A stretch of DNA of 64,000 bases. Source: Triops longicaudatus. Its lineage: Eukaryota > Arthropoda > Branchiopoda > Notostraca > Triopsidae. A program made the position numbers and the translations under genes. The stretch covers positions 496,001 to 560,000 of the forward strand of contig JAGQDJ010000003.1 in the NCBI GenBank assembly GCA_022885665.1. The letters are read 5' to 3'. Of this stretch, positions 39,201 to 52,600 are shown piece by piece (the stretch's first letter is position 1; each line of letters starts with the position of its first letter). Under the pieces are notes generated by a model. That model was not told the origin of the DNA, searched no databases, and saw only the letters and a program-made list of their open reading frames with translations.

Positions 39201-42200
39201 GCATGAAGCCAGGCGTGAGGATGATTGTCGTCTCCTCAGACATTTTCTCTTTCCATTTCGCGAGAAAAAAGCGATGGAGCTAGTGCAGTTCGCATTTGGT
39301 TTCATTTCTGATGTCTTTTTCCCCCATTTTGTCACATATAAAAAGTAAAAGGTGAGCTTCTATTCCAGGAAAAGAGATTTGATAAATAAAAGGACACCCT
39401 CATTTAGATCATCTTCATAGGCCTACTTTGGTTTATATTTCTTTATTACCAACGTCATTGTACCTTCTCACCCCTTCATCCCTATAACCTTGTTTTCGTT
39501 CCCAAATTTTTTATGATTTATTTTTTATGTATTTTTGGGGAGTTTTTTGGTAGGTCTTTTTTTGGCGGCCGTTTACGGCGCGATTTTCGTGTTTTTACAC
39601 AAGGCTACCAAAGTTAAGGGTTTAAAAATACGTGGCAGGTTAAAAGCTTACCGTAAAACCACACATACATCAATGCAGAAATGTGGACTTAACGACTCTT
39701 TTTCTTCGCCTTTTTCGGTCAGTGTCCTTTTTTGTCTCCTATTTCTTCTTTCCATGCGCAGAGACGCCACATAAAATATGGCTAACGTTCTGTAAAGCGG
39801 CCATAAGATATTTGTTAATGCAATTTCTGGAGATAAAAAAACGATTATGACTAACCACCGTACCCTAGCGTCGTCTGTACCATCTTTCTGTGCGAGTCAG
39901 TCAGTAATAGCGCCACGGAATCGTCAATCTTCCTTGTCATTTCGGCGTTAAGGCAGAAATTACGGAAAACGCGGCCAGTATCGACCTATCAAACCTCAGG
40001 CATTACACATCGTCAAGTGCCGTCTTTGAGGGGGCGGGCACAGGGCAGGGTACGTGCTGTACCCCAAAAAGTGGGTACGTTGTCTCTAGGGAGCGAAGGG
40101 GCGAAAAATGGGGTTAAGTTAGACATGAGTATGGCTGATCGTCAGAAGTAGTTGAAATAGGTTGTTCCATGGCTTCGAGGTTGTAACCTTGTAACATGGC
40201 CCCGGGGGAGACGAGGGTGAAGCACAGGGAGGAAACAAAAAAAAAGTTGTTAGGCCCTTCTAACTGTTACAAAGGAAATTTGGTCGTTGCCAGGCGCAGC
40301 ACGATTCGCACTTGCCATTAAAGAAAAGTGACTGGTTACCTTTTGAGGGAAGTGGAGGGACAAGGGTAGTGAGAAGCTAAAGGGTAACTAAAGTAAAGGG
40401 GGGGGGAGCTATACAATGACAAGGTAGCGAGGGCAGTTGAAGCTCTTTGGAGACCCAGCTAAAACGGTTGGTCGGACACTTCATGGATACACTCAGCTAA
40501 TGGAGTGTGGAAGCACCTTTGCGATGGAGGCTATTTCCTTCTCTTTGTTGGTTCGTTTTTTTAAAGACCGAGGACCAGTTCTCAAACGATACCTTTTGAC
40601 GCAGTTTATTTTTCGCCCCCCAAAAGCTTTTCACCGCGTACTTTCACCACGTGAAAAATGGCCCTGGGAGGAAATTTAGGGTCGGATAGATATTGCTTCG
40701 GTTTTGGGCCCCTTGGGGGGTATGGGCCGATAAGGGGGAAGGGCTAGCGAAGGGTGAACAGTCAACAGTTGAAACCTCGTGAGTTTGAAAGCGACGACAC
40801 GTGAATTGTGCCGTTTTAACTGGAGATAAACTCGAGAGTTGAAAAAGGGCTAGTTTAGCTTACCTGAAGCATTGTTGCTCAGTCGATCTTCAGGAGATTG
40901 AGTTTGTGGAAAGTCGTGGGTTTGGAAATAGGGTTTTGGGTTCTGGCTCACGGAAACCATGCAGGAACAAGAATTAGATTAAAAAAAAAAAGAAAGAAAG
41001 ACAGAAAAATTAAACACAAGGTTTTATGAAGTTCAATACGAAGGCTCTGCTCCGTGTCCGATTCAGTGAACTGGAACCGAATTATAAGCCGGATTTCGTT
41101 CCGGGAACGCCACTGGGTCGAAAAATGAAGATTATTTTTAATATTTCGTGGCAGTGGAATTTAAAAAAATAAACAAATACTGAGTTCGGTTGAAGACTTG
41201 CGGATTTTCTTCCGAGCTTGCGGTTGGAAACATAGTCACGAGTTTTCAACCAAACTTTTCACGCCTGGAAGAAAGTTGCCTTCGGCAGGGTGAAAATTAG
41301 GCGCTGGCTTTTCTCAAACTTGGGCCGCAGATTAAATTAGATCTTGTAAACGCGCCTTGCGTCACATCTGTTATGAACCTAAGCTTTAGGCATCAACACG
41401 TTTCTGGGTGAGGCAGCGAATTCAATCCCCGCCCACCAGCAGAAATACTGTATTATTTTAAATCAAGAGCCATTGCTGCGCAAAACATAGCTGTTTGCGT
41501 CTTAACGTCGCTCTAAAACCCTTCGTTTCCATACATTGAGAGTAAACGGAAAAAAGCGTTGATGATTTTTCTTAATGTAAAAACTTAGTAAGTTGCAATT
41601 GTTGACAACTAGCAGTTATACTTAAACAATTAAATCCAAAATATATTTAAAAAGTATTTGAACATATTTCAAAGACTTATCTTAAAAAGCAGCGAGATAT
41701 CATGAGATAAAACGTTGTTGCTGCACCTATTTAAAAAAAAGACTAAATGGTACGTGTAAAATCATAATAATGCAAGTTTTCCGTGTAATACGTCGACCAC
41801 CACTTCGGCTGCGTTTCCACTGCCAATTTAACACGTGCTACTGAGTGAATCAACGTGTTAGCGTGCTACTTTAGCTCGGTAACACGTTTTTTAGGTCCCA
41901 GTACAGTCCAAACTATCGTGATACCATGCGAAACTAGCGCTGTAATCAGTTTTACATAACACGTGTGTATGGAACAAATCCTTAACATCCTAATACACTC
42001 AGGTTGTGTTTCGAATGCTATCTTAACAAGTGTTACTGTGCGACTCAGAGCAGACAAAATCGTGCTACTTTCGCTGGTTAACACGTTTTTAGAATGTCTA
42101 CAGTGGAAACACAGCATAAGTTGTTTAAATACGCATTTGGGAGCGAAAATAACACGTAATTAGCAGTATTGTGCTCCCTAACACGGGCTAAGATGGCCAT

Positions 42201-45200
42201 AGAAACAGAGCCTTAGTTGACTAACGCGATAATTAGTGTATTTATTACAATTATCTGTTATACTCTACATCCGTTATACGACGTATCATATTGTGAAACC
42301 GTGAGCCTACATCTAGTCGTTTAGGGTTCGTTACTACACTACGCAGTAATGTCCCGTAACCCGACGCATACTAGTTCTTACACACCAACAAGGAAAAGAA
42401 AATTCCCGATTCCTGTAACACAGTTATATTTGTACCAAGTTACCAATAAGAGATGGTAAAAAGAGAAACATGAAGCTCCTAGCTCGGATGTCAAAGAAAC
42501 GAAGGAAATCCCTGTAGGAGGGTCAAGTTCTGCCCGTGGCCCTTTCCCATAGGAAGAATTAGCTCCAACGGTGAACCCTGAGGGTAGTCACCGTCTTACC
42601 ATAAGTGATTCCTAGCGTTACAAATGCACTACTCTTGTCATAGAAGCGTTCATTTTTCTTCAGGAGGGGGAGCTAGGGCGGATTCTCTACCTAACCCCCC
42701 TTAAGAAGGGGAGATAAGAGTGTGGGAGGGTAGCGGTGGCAGGACCCTGCAGGTACGGGGCGAGGGTGAAAAAAAAATGCCATGCTTTCTATACACCACG
42801 CCGTGACCGTTCATCCATTGCTCAACGATACCTCCCGGGTACCCGCATGCTACGAATAAAGAACTGCACGAGGTAGAATCCTCAGCGGGACCCGAAACGG
42901 CTGCTGTACTTCGACCTCCTTTTCTAAAATCGCCCAAGGGCCCCCAGCGGTTCTGCTATGCAACCAGCCACGGAATATCGCTCCAGGGGGTTAGCCAAGG
43001 AAATAGGGTGGTTAACTGTTCAGAGGAATTGCCTCTTTCCTTTCGTCTCTTTTTTTGTGTGTGTGTGTGTGTTTCGCTTTTTCGCTTTAAGCAGCCACCG
43101 CAGCCTTGAAACACCCTGAGGATCTTTCTAACCCTCTTTTTGTCGGGGTGGTAACGAAAACTCCTGAATCATAAAAGAAAAGAGAAGATTCGTCCCCCTC
43201 GTCGTACTCAACCCTAGGGAGGGAGGGGGTGGAGAGGGGGTTTACAAGATTGCCAAAAGGACTCCCCATGAAAATTTCTTTGGTGGTATCTGGGAATGCG
43301 ACATCACACACAATTTCACAAGGAGCAGCGTTACCAAACGAGACAAAGAAGATGTGGAAAAAATGGGGTCGTAAAAAGACACAAAAAAAGGGAAGATGGG
43401 GTGAAATTGTCCATAGAGTTTTCGTTTAGAGATGTATTGCTGGGCTGTAACGACTGAACTCCTTTTGGAACTTGGCTGCTTTTTTTCGCCTCTTTGGCTC
43501 TTTTTTTGACGTTTGCTTTCAGGTTTCCCATTTAAAGGGTCTTTAACCCACTTTTTCCCCCACTTCAGGGTGCGGAGAAACAAGCGCTGGGGTGATACAA
43601 AATGGCGGAGAGTCTTTCATGGACTTCCCGTTCACTTTTGCGTTTATGGCCTGGAACGAAAGGCAATTTTGAATCCTTATCGAAAGGAAATTAAGGGCTT
43701 TCCCTCCCTCGGTCCTAAAGAAGCAAGCTGGATGAGGGGCAATGGGGTGGACGTTGGGGGGGGGGGGGTGAGTCCAGGCTGAAGCAAACTAAAGCTACCA
43801 TAAACGCTCGCAATTACAGTACAAATCTGACTTCGTGAGCCCCACTGGTGGCACTCCAAGCGGCGTAATCATGAGCCTTAGTTCGGAAAAGGGGCCATCT
43901 TTCACAAGCTGCCACAAATTACTGAATAGCTTTCTTTGAAATATTTTTTAAAAGTTTAGTATACAGTGTAAAGCAAAACTTTACTGTCATGATTTTTTTT
44001 TTTAAAATGTGAAACCAATTTTCCTAAATTTAGCTTCAAATTTTGCGGATTTTTGTTCTTGCTTTGCTTATTGTATGTCTACTATCAAAGAAGGCTTGTC
44101 TTATGAAGCATTTTCTCGCAATCTATTAGTTATGCTCCCTTTGTTAGAACCTTGTACAGTTTTATTCAAGGCTGTTCGTCTTATCTGCCTTGCACTTATT
44201 TTTATCTGTGTATCTTTTTTTATGCGTGGCGGGCTGTGTGAGAAGTGTAGTTCGGGGATTTGGTCTTTTCTCTCCTGACAAGCTTTTCTTCGCTCGCAAC
44301 AAGTAGCTTTAACGTGATAAGCAAGTCAGAGAAGCGACAAGATGAGTTTTGGGGTCCCTCAGCAATTTTCCTTTGCTGTTGATTTTTGTACACATTTTTT
44401 TGGGAGCCACCCTTGCTCGCTCGGATCCTCGTGTGGAAAATATGACCGAAACACGGTGGAAAGCTACTTTGACGCATTGGCTGACGTGCAGACATGGATG
44501 GTGGGAAGAGGGTTAATGGGAGTTGTGTGATGTGGGCGGTATAGTCACAGGCAACTTGTGTATTCATCCGTCATAAGTTTTTGGCGGGGAGAGAAATAAA
44601 ACTATTAAGAAAAAAATCAAGCGAGGCAGAAGCAGCCAATGGAGCGGAAGTGGAAAAAAGATCTTATTCTCATCCCAGCGAGATTTTCTTTGTTGTGTCG
44701 TCATTCTGACAGGTTCACGTACCGATAAATGATGTTGAGCGCACGCGATGGCAAGAAGATGGCTCCTAAATTCGGGGTTATAAATGAGTACACCTTTTTG
44801 CTGTGTGGAGGCTAACTTTTGGTAAGAAGGTGGGCGGGAAGGGGATATTTGTCCTGTGCTGGAGTTATTCCTGGTTTTCTGACCTGGCACGCGTACTGTG
44901 CTCGTGTGCGAAACTTTATGGTAGAAGTACGACTAACTTTGGGGAGGGAGTTAATAACGAATAGCGAAGTGCCGCTAATTAGGTGCACGATACACTAGGC
45001 TATCCCGTGTAGCCTTGCAGTGATTTTAACCGTATGAAAGAAGTGGAAGTCAGACTGCAGAACTTGCGAATTTGGAACAGTTCCTGAGATCTTCAAGAAA
45101 ATTTGAAAGCTTAAGAGAATAAATAATATGAATAAATCTTCCTAAATGTTAAGAGTAAAATCAAGGAAGACATGTTGCTTGATAAACCTTTTGTTTACAT

Positions 45201-46571
45201 ATCGGAAGCGTAGACAACCTTGAGCTTGCCTGTCTGCAATTTTTTCATTGTTTTTATTGTAATTTTTAATGTTTTTTTTTCTTCGAAAATCTCATGCTAG
45301 CCTTGAAAAGGCCATAAGCTAAAACACAGGAAAATGGTCGAAGTTTGCAGGTTAACGTTGAACACGGATTTTCCTGAAAGCGAAGAGCTGTGACTATTTC
45401 GATTTAGATAAAAGAAAGTCACTGTAGTATCATTGTGGAAAAACTGGTTCTTTAACTGTCATAGTTGCCTTTTAGTAAGGAGAACTCGAAAACGTCAAAA
45501 ACGTGCCGAAACTTGGATTTAGTATCCTAAAAATATCGTTATTTATGTCTGAATCCGATGACACTTAGATCGCGTTGGAGTTGCAGTAAATGGACTACAT
45601 TCTCAGATAAAATATTGAAAGTTCAGAATAACTCTATTTGTGTCTGTAAGAAGATAAGGAAAAACTGTATTGATCCCCATCGAAGCTAATATAACCGTAG
45701 AATACTGTATATGAATGGTCAATATTATGGTTTAGGGTGGGTAAGGGAATAGTTTGTCTTTCTGTCTTGGATAGCAAGACGCATGATTTATAGGTCGCGA
45801 GACCAGTTGGTGACCACTTGCCTCTGCACTGCGGGAATGATATCAGCAGCGTAATTACCTTTCATGCTCACCCTATATCCTTTCCCTTTCTTAACCGCGA
45901 TACGGTTCGCCCTCCTTTTAGCGGGTTTACAGCCAATATATCCCGTCCCTTGCCTCCCAGTACACCGAGGGTCGGAAGCTTAATCTGTCAACTAAGTTTG
46001 GTCCCGATGGTTTTTAGCCCGAAAGCTTAGAACAACAGTGCTGCAATTGACGCTCCGCCCGAAGGGTATACTGGCTGAATAACCGAGTCAACATGTGATA
46101 AACGACAGTGGTTACGATCGTAACTCAGGAATAACGTGCACCCGTCATAATGTTCTTCTATTAAAAGTTTGAAAAAATATTGACAAATATTAAAAGCTTT
46201 TTAGGCAAGCAATTAATCCACGCCGTTCTGTCCTCGACAGCACGTGCCGTATTACTGCCACCTAATAGGTGTTTCAGGGTTTGATTTTTGAAAGTGACGA
46301 ACATGGGAAGCTGTCAGAGATTTTGTTTCATTTTACACGAGAAATCTCTTTTCTTACTGTTTTTTATTTATTTATTCTATTTATTTTAAAAAAAAATCGT
46401 ACTGTTTGAGCAGCAACTTTGGTCGTTTAGAGAAACAAGCCCCGTTTGGTTGACCAGAACGCAAACAGTTTTGCAGCAAAGCAGCCATATACACACAGAT
46501 CAATTTTGTGACCATTGTCACGCTGAATAATGGCCTGGAACCGATAGCTCCACCTTTCGCTTCTTTACCCG

Positions 46572-46609
<38 letters not shown>

Positions 46610-49600
46610 TCCTTTAGACAGAGATCTTTGGGAGATCAATACAATACAACTCCTCCCACCCTAAAAACTTGCCTGATATTGCTTGTTCCTTGGCTTTCAA
46701 GCCCATCTGTCTTATTTTCCATGGGCGTGGTATTGTATACATCAATTTAATTATTTTCAGACAACAAAGGAAGCTCCTAATCCACCGACACCCAAAATAA
46801 AGTACATGTACATCTCAAGATAGCATTAAACACTTAAAGATAAAGTTTAACCTATTTTGTAATGAAAATATTAATATTTAATGTATTATAAATTATACAT
46901 TTGTAGCTCTTTGACTTTAACTATCAAACGGCTGTAAATTATACTAATGCAAAAAAGTGTAAAATTAACTCAAGCTATTGTAACTGATAATCCTATGAAG
47001 ATTATTTATTATTTATTTTATTATTTATTTTTGCAATTTTCTCGCCGTTTTAAAGAGAAGTACCACAGTTTATCGTGACTTTTCGGAACGCGTGTAAATA
47101 GCATTTCACAGCTTCGGATTGCGGGAAATGGAAAGGAAAATGTTCATATGATAGGTTACGAGATGAGAAAGGAGTTCGGGATAAAGCTGCAAGAGGAGTG
47201 AAAAGGGTGAACCTGGGGGCGGGAGGCTTAATAGCCCATTTCAGAGGCTCATTATGGAACCGCAAAAGTCCATTACGGAACAGAAAATGGATATCAGATC
47301 CTTTTTTTCGGATTTTCCCCTCTCTGTCGCTCTCTTCCTGCTAGCAAAACTGAATATTTTATTCAAAAACCTCACTTTTGAATTCTGTTCGTCTTTTTTT
47401 TCTAAAAAAGCGGCCTGACAGCCTGATTTTCGTGTTTTAAGCGAATTTGGGGTTCGTTATGGACAAACTGTAAATACTTCCAAGGGAAGTATTTACAGTT
47501 TGTTCACGGTATCAGTGGTCTCGACAGTTTGTGTGTATCCTGATACGCAAACCTGGTTATAGTCATGCTTAGCTGTCGTGAACCCTGCTGTTGTAATTGG
47601 AATGAATGATAAGGATTAAATTGCAGCTCAACGGACCGGGTTCTGTGTAAAGATAACCTGCACGCGCGAGTGGAAACGAGGGTATTGTTGCGTATAGCAC
47701 GATTGTGTGGTATTCTGTTCACCACAGTTTAAAATATGGACGAAAATGTCAAAGTGAGGTCTTTCGGTGCTCGGTTGTATTGTGGGCATAATAAATAAAG
47801 ACCGAGAGTCCCTGTAATGAGAGCACGGATGGAATAGGTCAATTTTTTTTTCTTTCAAAGGTTGTTGTAAATACATGAGTAAATGTAGCTGTCGTAGCAT
47901 TTGCGTGTGCACTTCGGCGCCCCCTGGAGAGATGCACTGATGTTGTCGATTAAAACCACAGCAAACACGGAAGAAATGAGTTGCACGTCGTTATAGCAAC
48001 GCGTGCTCCAACTTTCGACATCGGCCGTAAACGGGTGTTGAATTTGTTTGTGTTCGAAGAAATCTCTAAATGCCACCTTTTACCCTTAAATTATCTTATT
48101 TTATCTTATTTAATTTTTCATATTTATTTTATCGTATATAATCTTATCTTATTTAAATTTGCTTATTTTATCTTCATTAATTTGGCCTATTTTATTTCCT
48201 TTTATTTATCTTGGTTTATTTATCTTATTTTTTTTATCTTTTCATTTAACCGGAAATAAAATTCTGGGCCTTTTTTTCTTTGAAATACAAATTTTCTTTT
48301 ATTTTTGTGCCAGTAAGAATCGCGAGTGCGCAAGGAAATATTGTACAAAGAAAACGAAAGAAAACTCAAAAATTCTTAGCTTTATTTTTCTCGGCTCTTT
48401 ATGACGTCTCCCGTCCGAGTTCATTTAAATAATGTAAGGATCCGTAGTGCAAATGACACCTGACTCAGCGAAGCTCGTTGGTTCTATCCTACACGTTTTT
48501 ACGGCCAAAAACGAGAATAAAAAAAAGGGGGAAATATCAACGTGCTTAGCGGATCGATATGTCTTCCTGTGTTAAAATCCGCCATCTCGTGGTAAAGTTT
48601 TCAGGAGATCTAAACCTTGAGAAAAAAGGGCCAGATAGGCAAGAAATGAAGGGCTGAAATGGTAAAAGAGTAAGGAAGAAAAAGTGTGTCGGCAGCCCCA
48701 AAAGGCATTATGGATCCATATAGGTTGACATGGGGCTAAATAGTGGTCATTTGTAACAATTTGATGGGCAAGGGAGATTATTTCCGTGGCTTTTAGCTTT
48801 AAGGTTAGCTTTTAAGGTAAAAACGAGCCAGCCAGTAGTGGTTACCGTTATCCGCGGTGCTTTTGTTTCGGTTGTCGTGGGGCGTGGGCTTTTGTTGCAT
48901 ACACGCACATATATACACCTAGGCAAAAGAAAAGGGGCGTTTTAGCAGGCGAAAATGGATCTATTCCGTTTATATGGTGGGGTTATAAAAGGGGGTAAAA
49001 AAAAGCCTGTGATGGGGTAGGATTGAGGCTTCTACAGTTTTATAGGAAATGGCTGCACGTTGCTCCGCCCGAATCGATCTCCAGGCTGTCAGTTTGAAAC
49101 GAAAATTATAGTTTTTAAACATAGTTTTTTGCTTAAAGCCCTGCTTCTCCTAATTTGAAGGCTGCGTTATTGCCGTTGGTTTACTTGCGTTTTTTGGGTT
49201 AAGTAGAGACCTTTTTACAACGTCGGATTACTGCCCATTATGCGTGATTTCCTTCATGGCAATTTGATTGATTGATTTCGAATAGAGTGATGTTAAGATT
49301 CGTGCGTTTTGTATTTCGAAAGCGCAGCTATTACGAGCGGCAAAGCTTCAATATTCGAGGTAATATCTGCATTGCAAAGTAATAGCAGAAATGTGTTAGT
49401 GCTTTAGAGCGACACGCCCAGAAATCCTTGCATTGCTGAGGCAGTGTCGTGAAAGCTTTCTTTGGGTGAAAAAATACTACTGTTTCCCAAAAAAACTATC
49501 GCTTGTTGAAGCCAAATTTTTTTTCGTGATAATTGTTATGTCTGCAAAAATTCCACAGAAATACTTCCGTTTTAATTGGATGATTTTGCAGAAATTAGCT

Positions 49601-52600
49601 ATATTTCTTCTGGTATAGAAATATCGCTGTTCGTCCATAATCTTAGCCTTTAGATATTTTTCTAATTTCTGCGGAAACCATAGGACACTTTTACTCTAGC
49701 GCAGAAATGCTCCTGTCCCCAAAAAATCTTATTTCGTTTCTCAAACATAAGTTGTTGTTTTTTTTTATACATATTTTGCAACTTAACATTTCAAAACTTA
49801 AAAAATTGTTGGTAAATTTAAATCAAAATGATAAATTTACAACGTTTGGTAGAATGAGAAAAAATGCCGTTCCGTAGGTATTTAAAAAACAAAATTCATT
49901 GAAAAAAATCTTTTGATGTTCTCCAAATTCAGTCAAGTTCTTCAAATTCATTCTTAGGACGAAACTTAAGCATTGTAGCTCCTACATTGTGTTGCCGAAA
50001 ATCTTAAATTTTTCGAAAGTAATTCGACGAGGAGCTAAAACTAGTCTGAACTTGATGGAATATATAAAAAATAGATATGTAAACATATCAGTGTTTTTCA
50101 TGCCTTTACGTGAAAAACACTGATATGTCTTGAAAAAAAAAATCTTGAAAAGAGAAATTTATATACGGACTTAAGTAATGCAAAAATTTATTTAAAAAAA
50201 CGTATTTCTTAAAATTTTAAGAATTCAGAAGGGTTAGTTCAAGGCGGTAATAAGGGCACTAAGTTGCTAGGATCAGTCGAATGCAGGCATTTGAACGTGG
50301 GGCTCTAGGGGGCGTGCCAATTGGCAAGTTCTGCCGGAGGAACTTCGCGCGAGTTAAGAGTAAAACCACTAGAGCCAGAGTAAGAACAGAGTTGGCCGCT
50401 GAAGGGGGAGGAAAGGGTGATACCTTGTAGGACGTACGACTGACTCGAAGTTGGAGGAAGAAGCGACGGAATCGGGTAAATTCCTTGGCGTAAGAGCGCG
50501 AGGGACGCGCGGAGTTTGGTGCAAGGCAAGGGCTTAAGTGTGTACTCGTTAATGGAGCTCGGGTTCCCTCGGATACAGGAGCTTAAAATCGGCTCTCACC
50601 CCTCTTTACCCCCCCCCCCCCCGGCCCCTAATGCGTTAGCTGCTGGGAACGGAGAATTAAGTGGGTTGCACGAGTCTAAAAGCCAAGTCAGGCGAAGAGA
50701 CTTGGTTGTCTACTTTATTCACTCTCTTGACTTTACTACATATGACTTGGGAGTCCGGTGGCCCAACTTTGAAACAATCACACGTGCATCGGAGAGAATT
50801 AACATCCATACGATGCTGTGAATGTTTGATGCTTCATTATTACCAAAAGTACCCAAAAATTTAAAATTTATCAAATATTTGTTTTCTTTCGTTTCCACAT
50901 TTCTTTTTAGCTTTGTGTAGTTCGTTTTTAATTGAATGGCTGTTTACGAATTTATTTTATTTTTATGTTTTATTTTCCTAAAAAAATTAATCCCCATAGT
51001 GAAGGAAGTTGATGGGTATTTTTTGGAATGACATTGCAGTTAGTCTTATCATAATTAGATCTTCGCGAAATAATTAAAACTTTTGCATCAGTAAAAAATT
51101 TGAGTCTCACTGAACTGTAGATGGCTGACAATTCATTAAGGTGCCGTGAATGGCGACCAACATTGCTGCCAGGGCATTAATCTTTACCCCGCATTGAATG
51201 CCTAAGCCATTACCCCCTGATTGGAGTGAAGCAAAGCACTTGCATTGAATATTGCATGATACACGGCACGTAGTTGCCGTTGAACCAGAAAACGCGTAAG
51301 GTGCTCGCTTTATTACATAGTCTGTCTTTGTTCGTCTGCTTAATGGAAAATTAATGGTAAACACTCGGAAAGGTTTAGGGGGGTTGATGGGGGGTTAAAG
51401 AATGACGATATGGAACGCAAGCACGGAACTGTATAGTGCCGAGAATGTTAAAGAGAAGGGCAATTAATGGTGTGTAGATGAAGGTGCTCGAGCGTGCGTG
51501 CTGCACGACTACGGACCCAAAATTGCGTTCAGACTTTAGGGGCTATATGGAGGGTAGCAACCCTCCCAAGATGAAAGGTGTGTAAGGGACATCATGCGAC
51601 CAGGTGATTTATCTTAACTTCTCATCGCTGCACGCCCACCAAACTCTGCGCTTGACGCTCTCGCTGCCACTTTGGGTTAAGACAGCAGTCGTTGGCTAAA
51701 CATTATTAAAGTAACTTTCATTTGTTTGCCAGGGTGGGATGAAATTGTTGAAGGAGGGAGTAGTGGTCTAGGGTTTTTACCCTAACCAGTATTACTTTAC
51801 GATGACTTGTATTTCGGTCGATAATTTAGAATTAACTCGGACGTTGTGGTCGTGATGTACTTTAGACGTGTTCCATGAGGGAGGCCCTGTTTACGAACGG
51901 GTGGCACCATCTATTGACGGTTATTCCATTAAAGAAAGAGGAGTATATGGAGAATGTAGATTAACTGGGTAATCTGTTGAGATGGAATAATGGCATGACT
52001 TTTTCTAGCTTTCTGGAGATGACTGAGTACTATGAATCCGTTGACATTCTATTTTTGGAAAATCGAGAAGTGTGATTGAGGAAAAAATAGAATTTGTCTT
52101 TTTTATTTTTTCCTGATTCCCGGGAAACAGCCATAATTTAAAAGGTTTCGGCTAAAGAAAAAAGATACTCGAATATTTTTTGTTTTCAGTCTGCGGAGAG
52201 AGAATTGCAAAGTGGATATTAAAAAGGTGATCAATATGTATAAAAGCGTTTCTCGTCCTTTTCTTTCATACACCTAAGTGCTCTTTTCTCTTAGGTAAGA
52301 AAGAAAAACCCCACGTACAATGTAGAATTGCAAACTCGCGAGCTAGAAATGTAATTACTTGAGGGTGTTCGAGGACGTTTTGCGACATTTTTTTCGAAAA
52401 TGTATGGAAAAAAGAGGTGGAAAGAGAGAGACCAGATGTAAAAGTTTTATGCACTTTAATACTTTTTTCGGGAGAACTGGGATTTTCGGGCTGTATTCTA
52501 CCGTACAGGCAGAAATACGAGTCATATTGGTTTTGTAATATAAGCCAGAGACAGCACACTGTGCCTAAATGTACTGTATAAGGAATAAGGTAGGAATTCT

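Noticed and set aside
41200..46100. Search for reverse transcriptase or transposase coding remnants in intron 2
   Set aside because: No RT-type YxDD motif, DDE-type arrangement or long degraded frame was seen.
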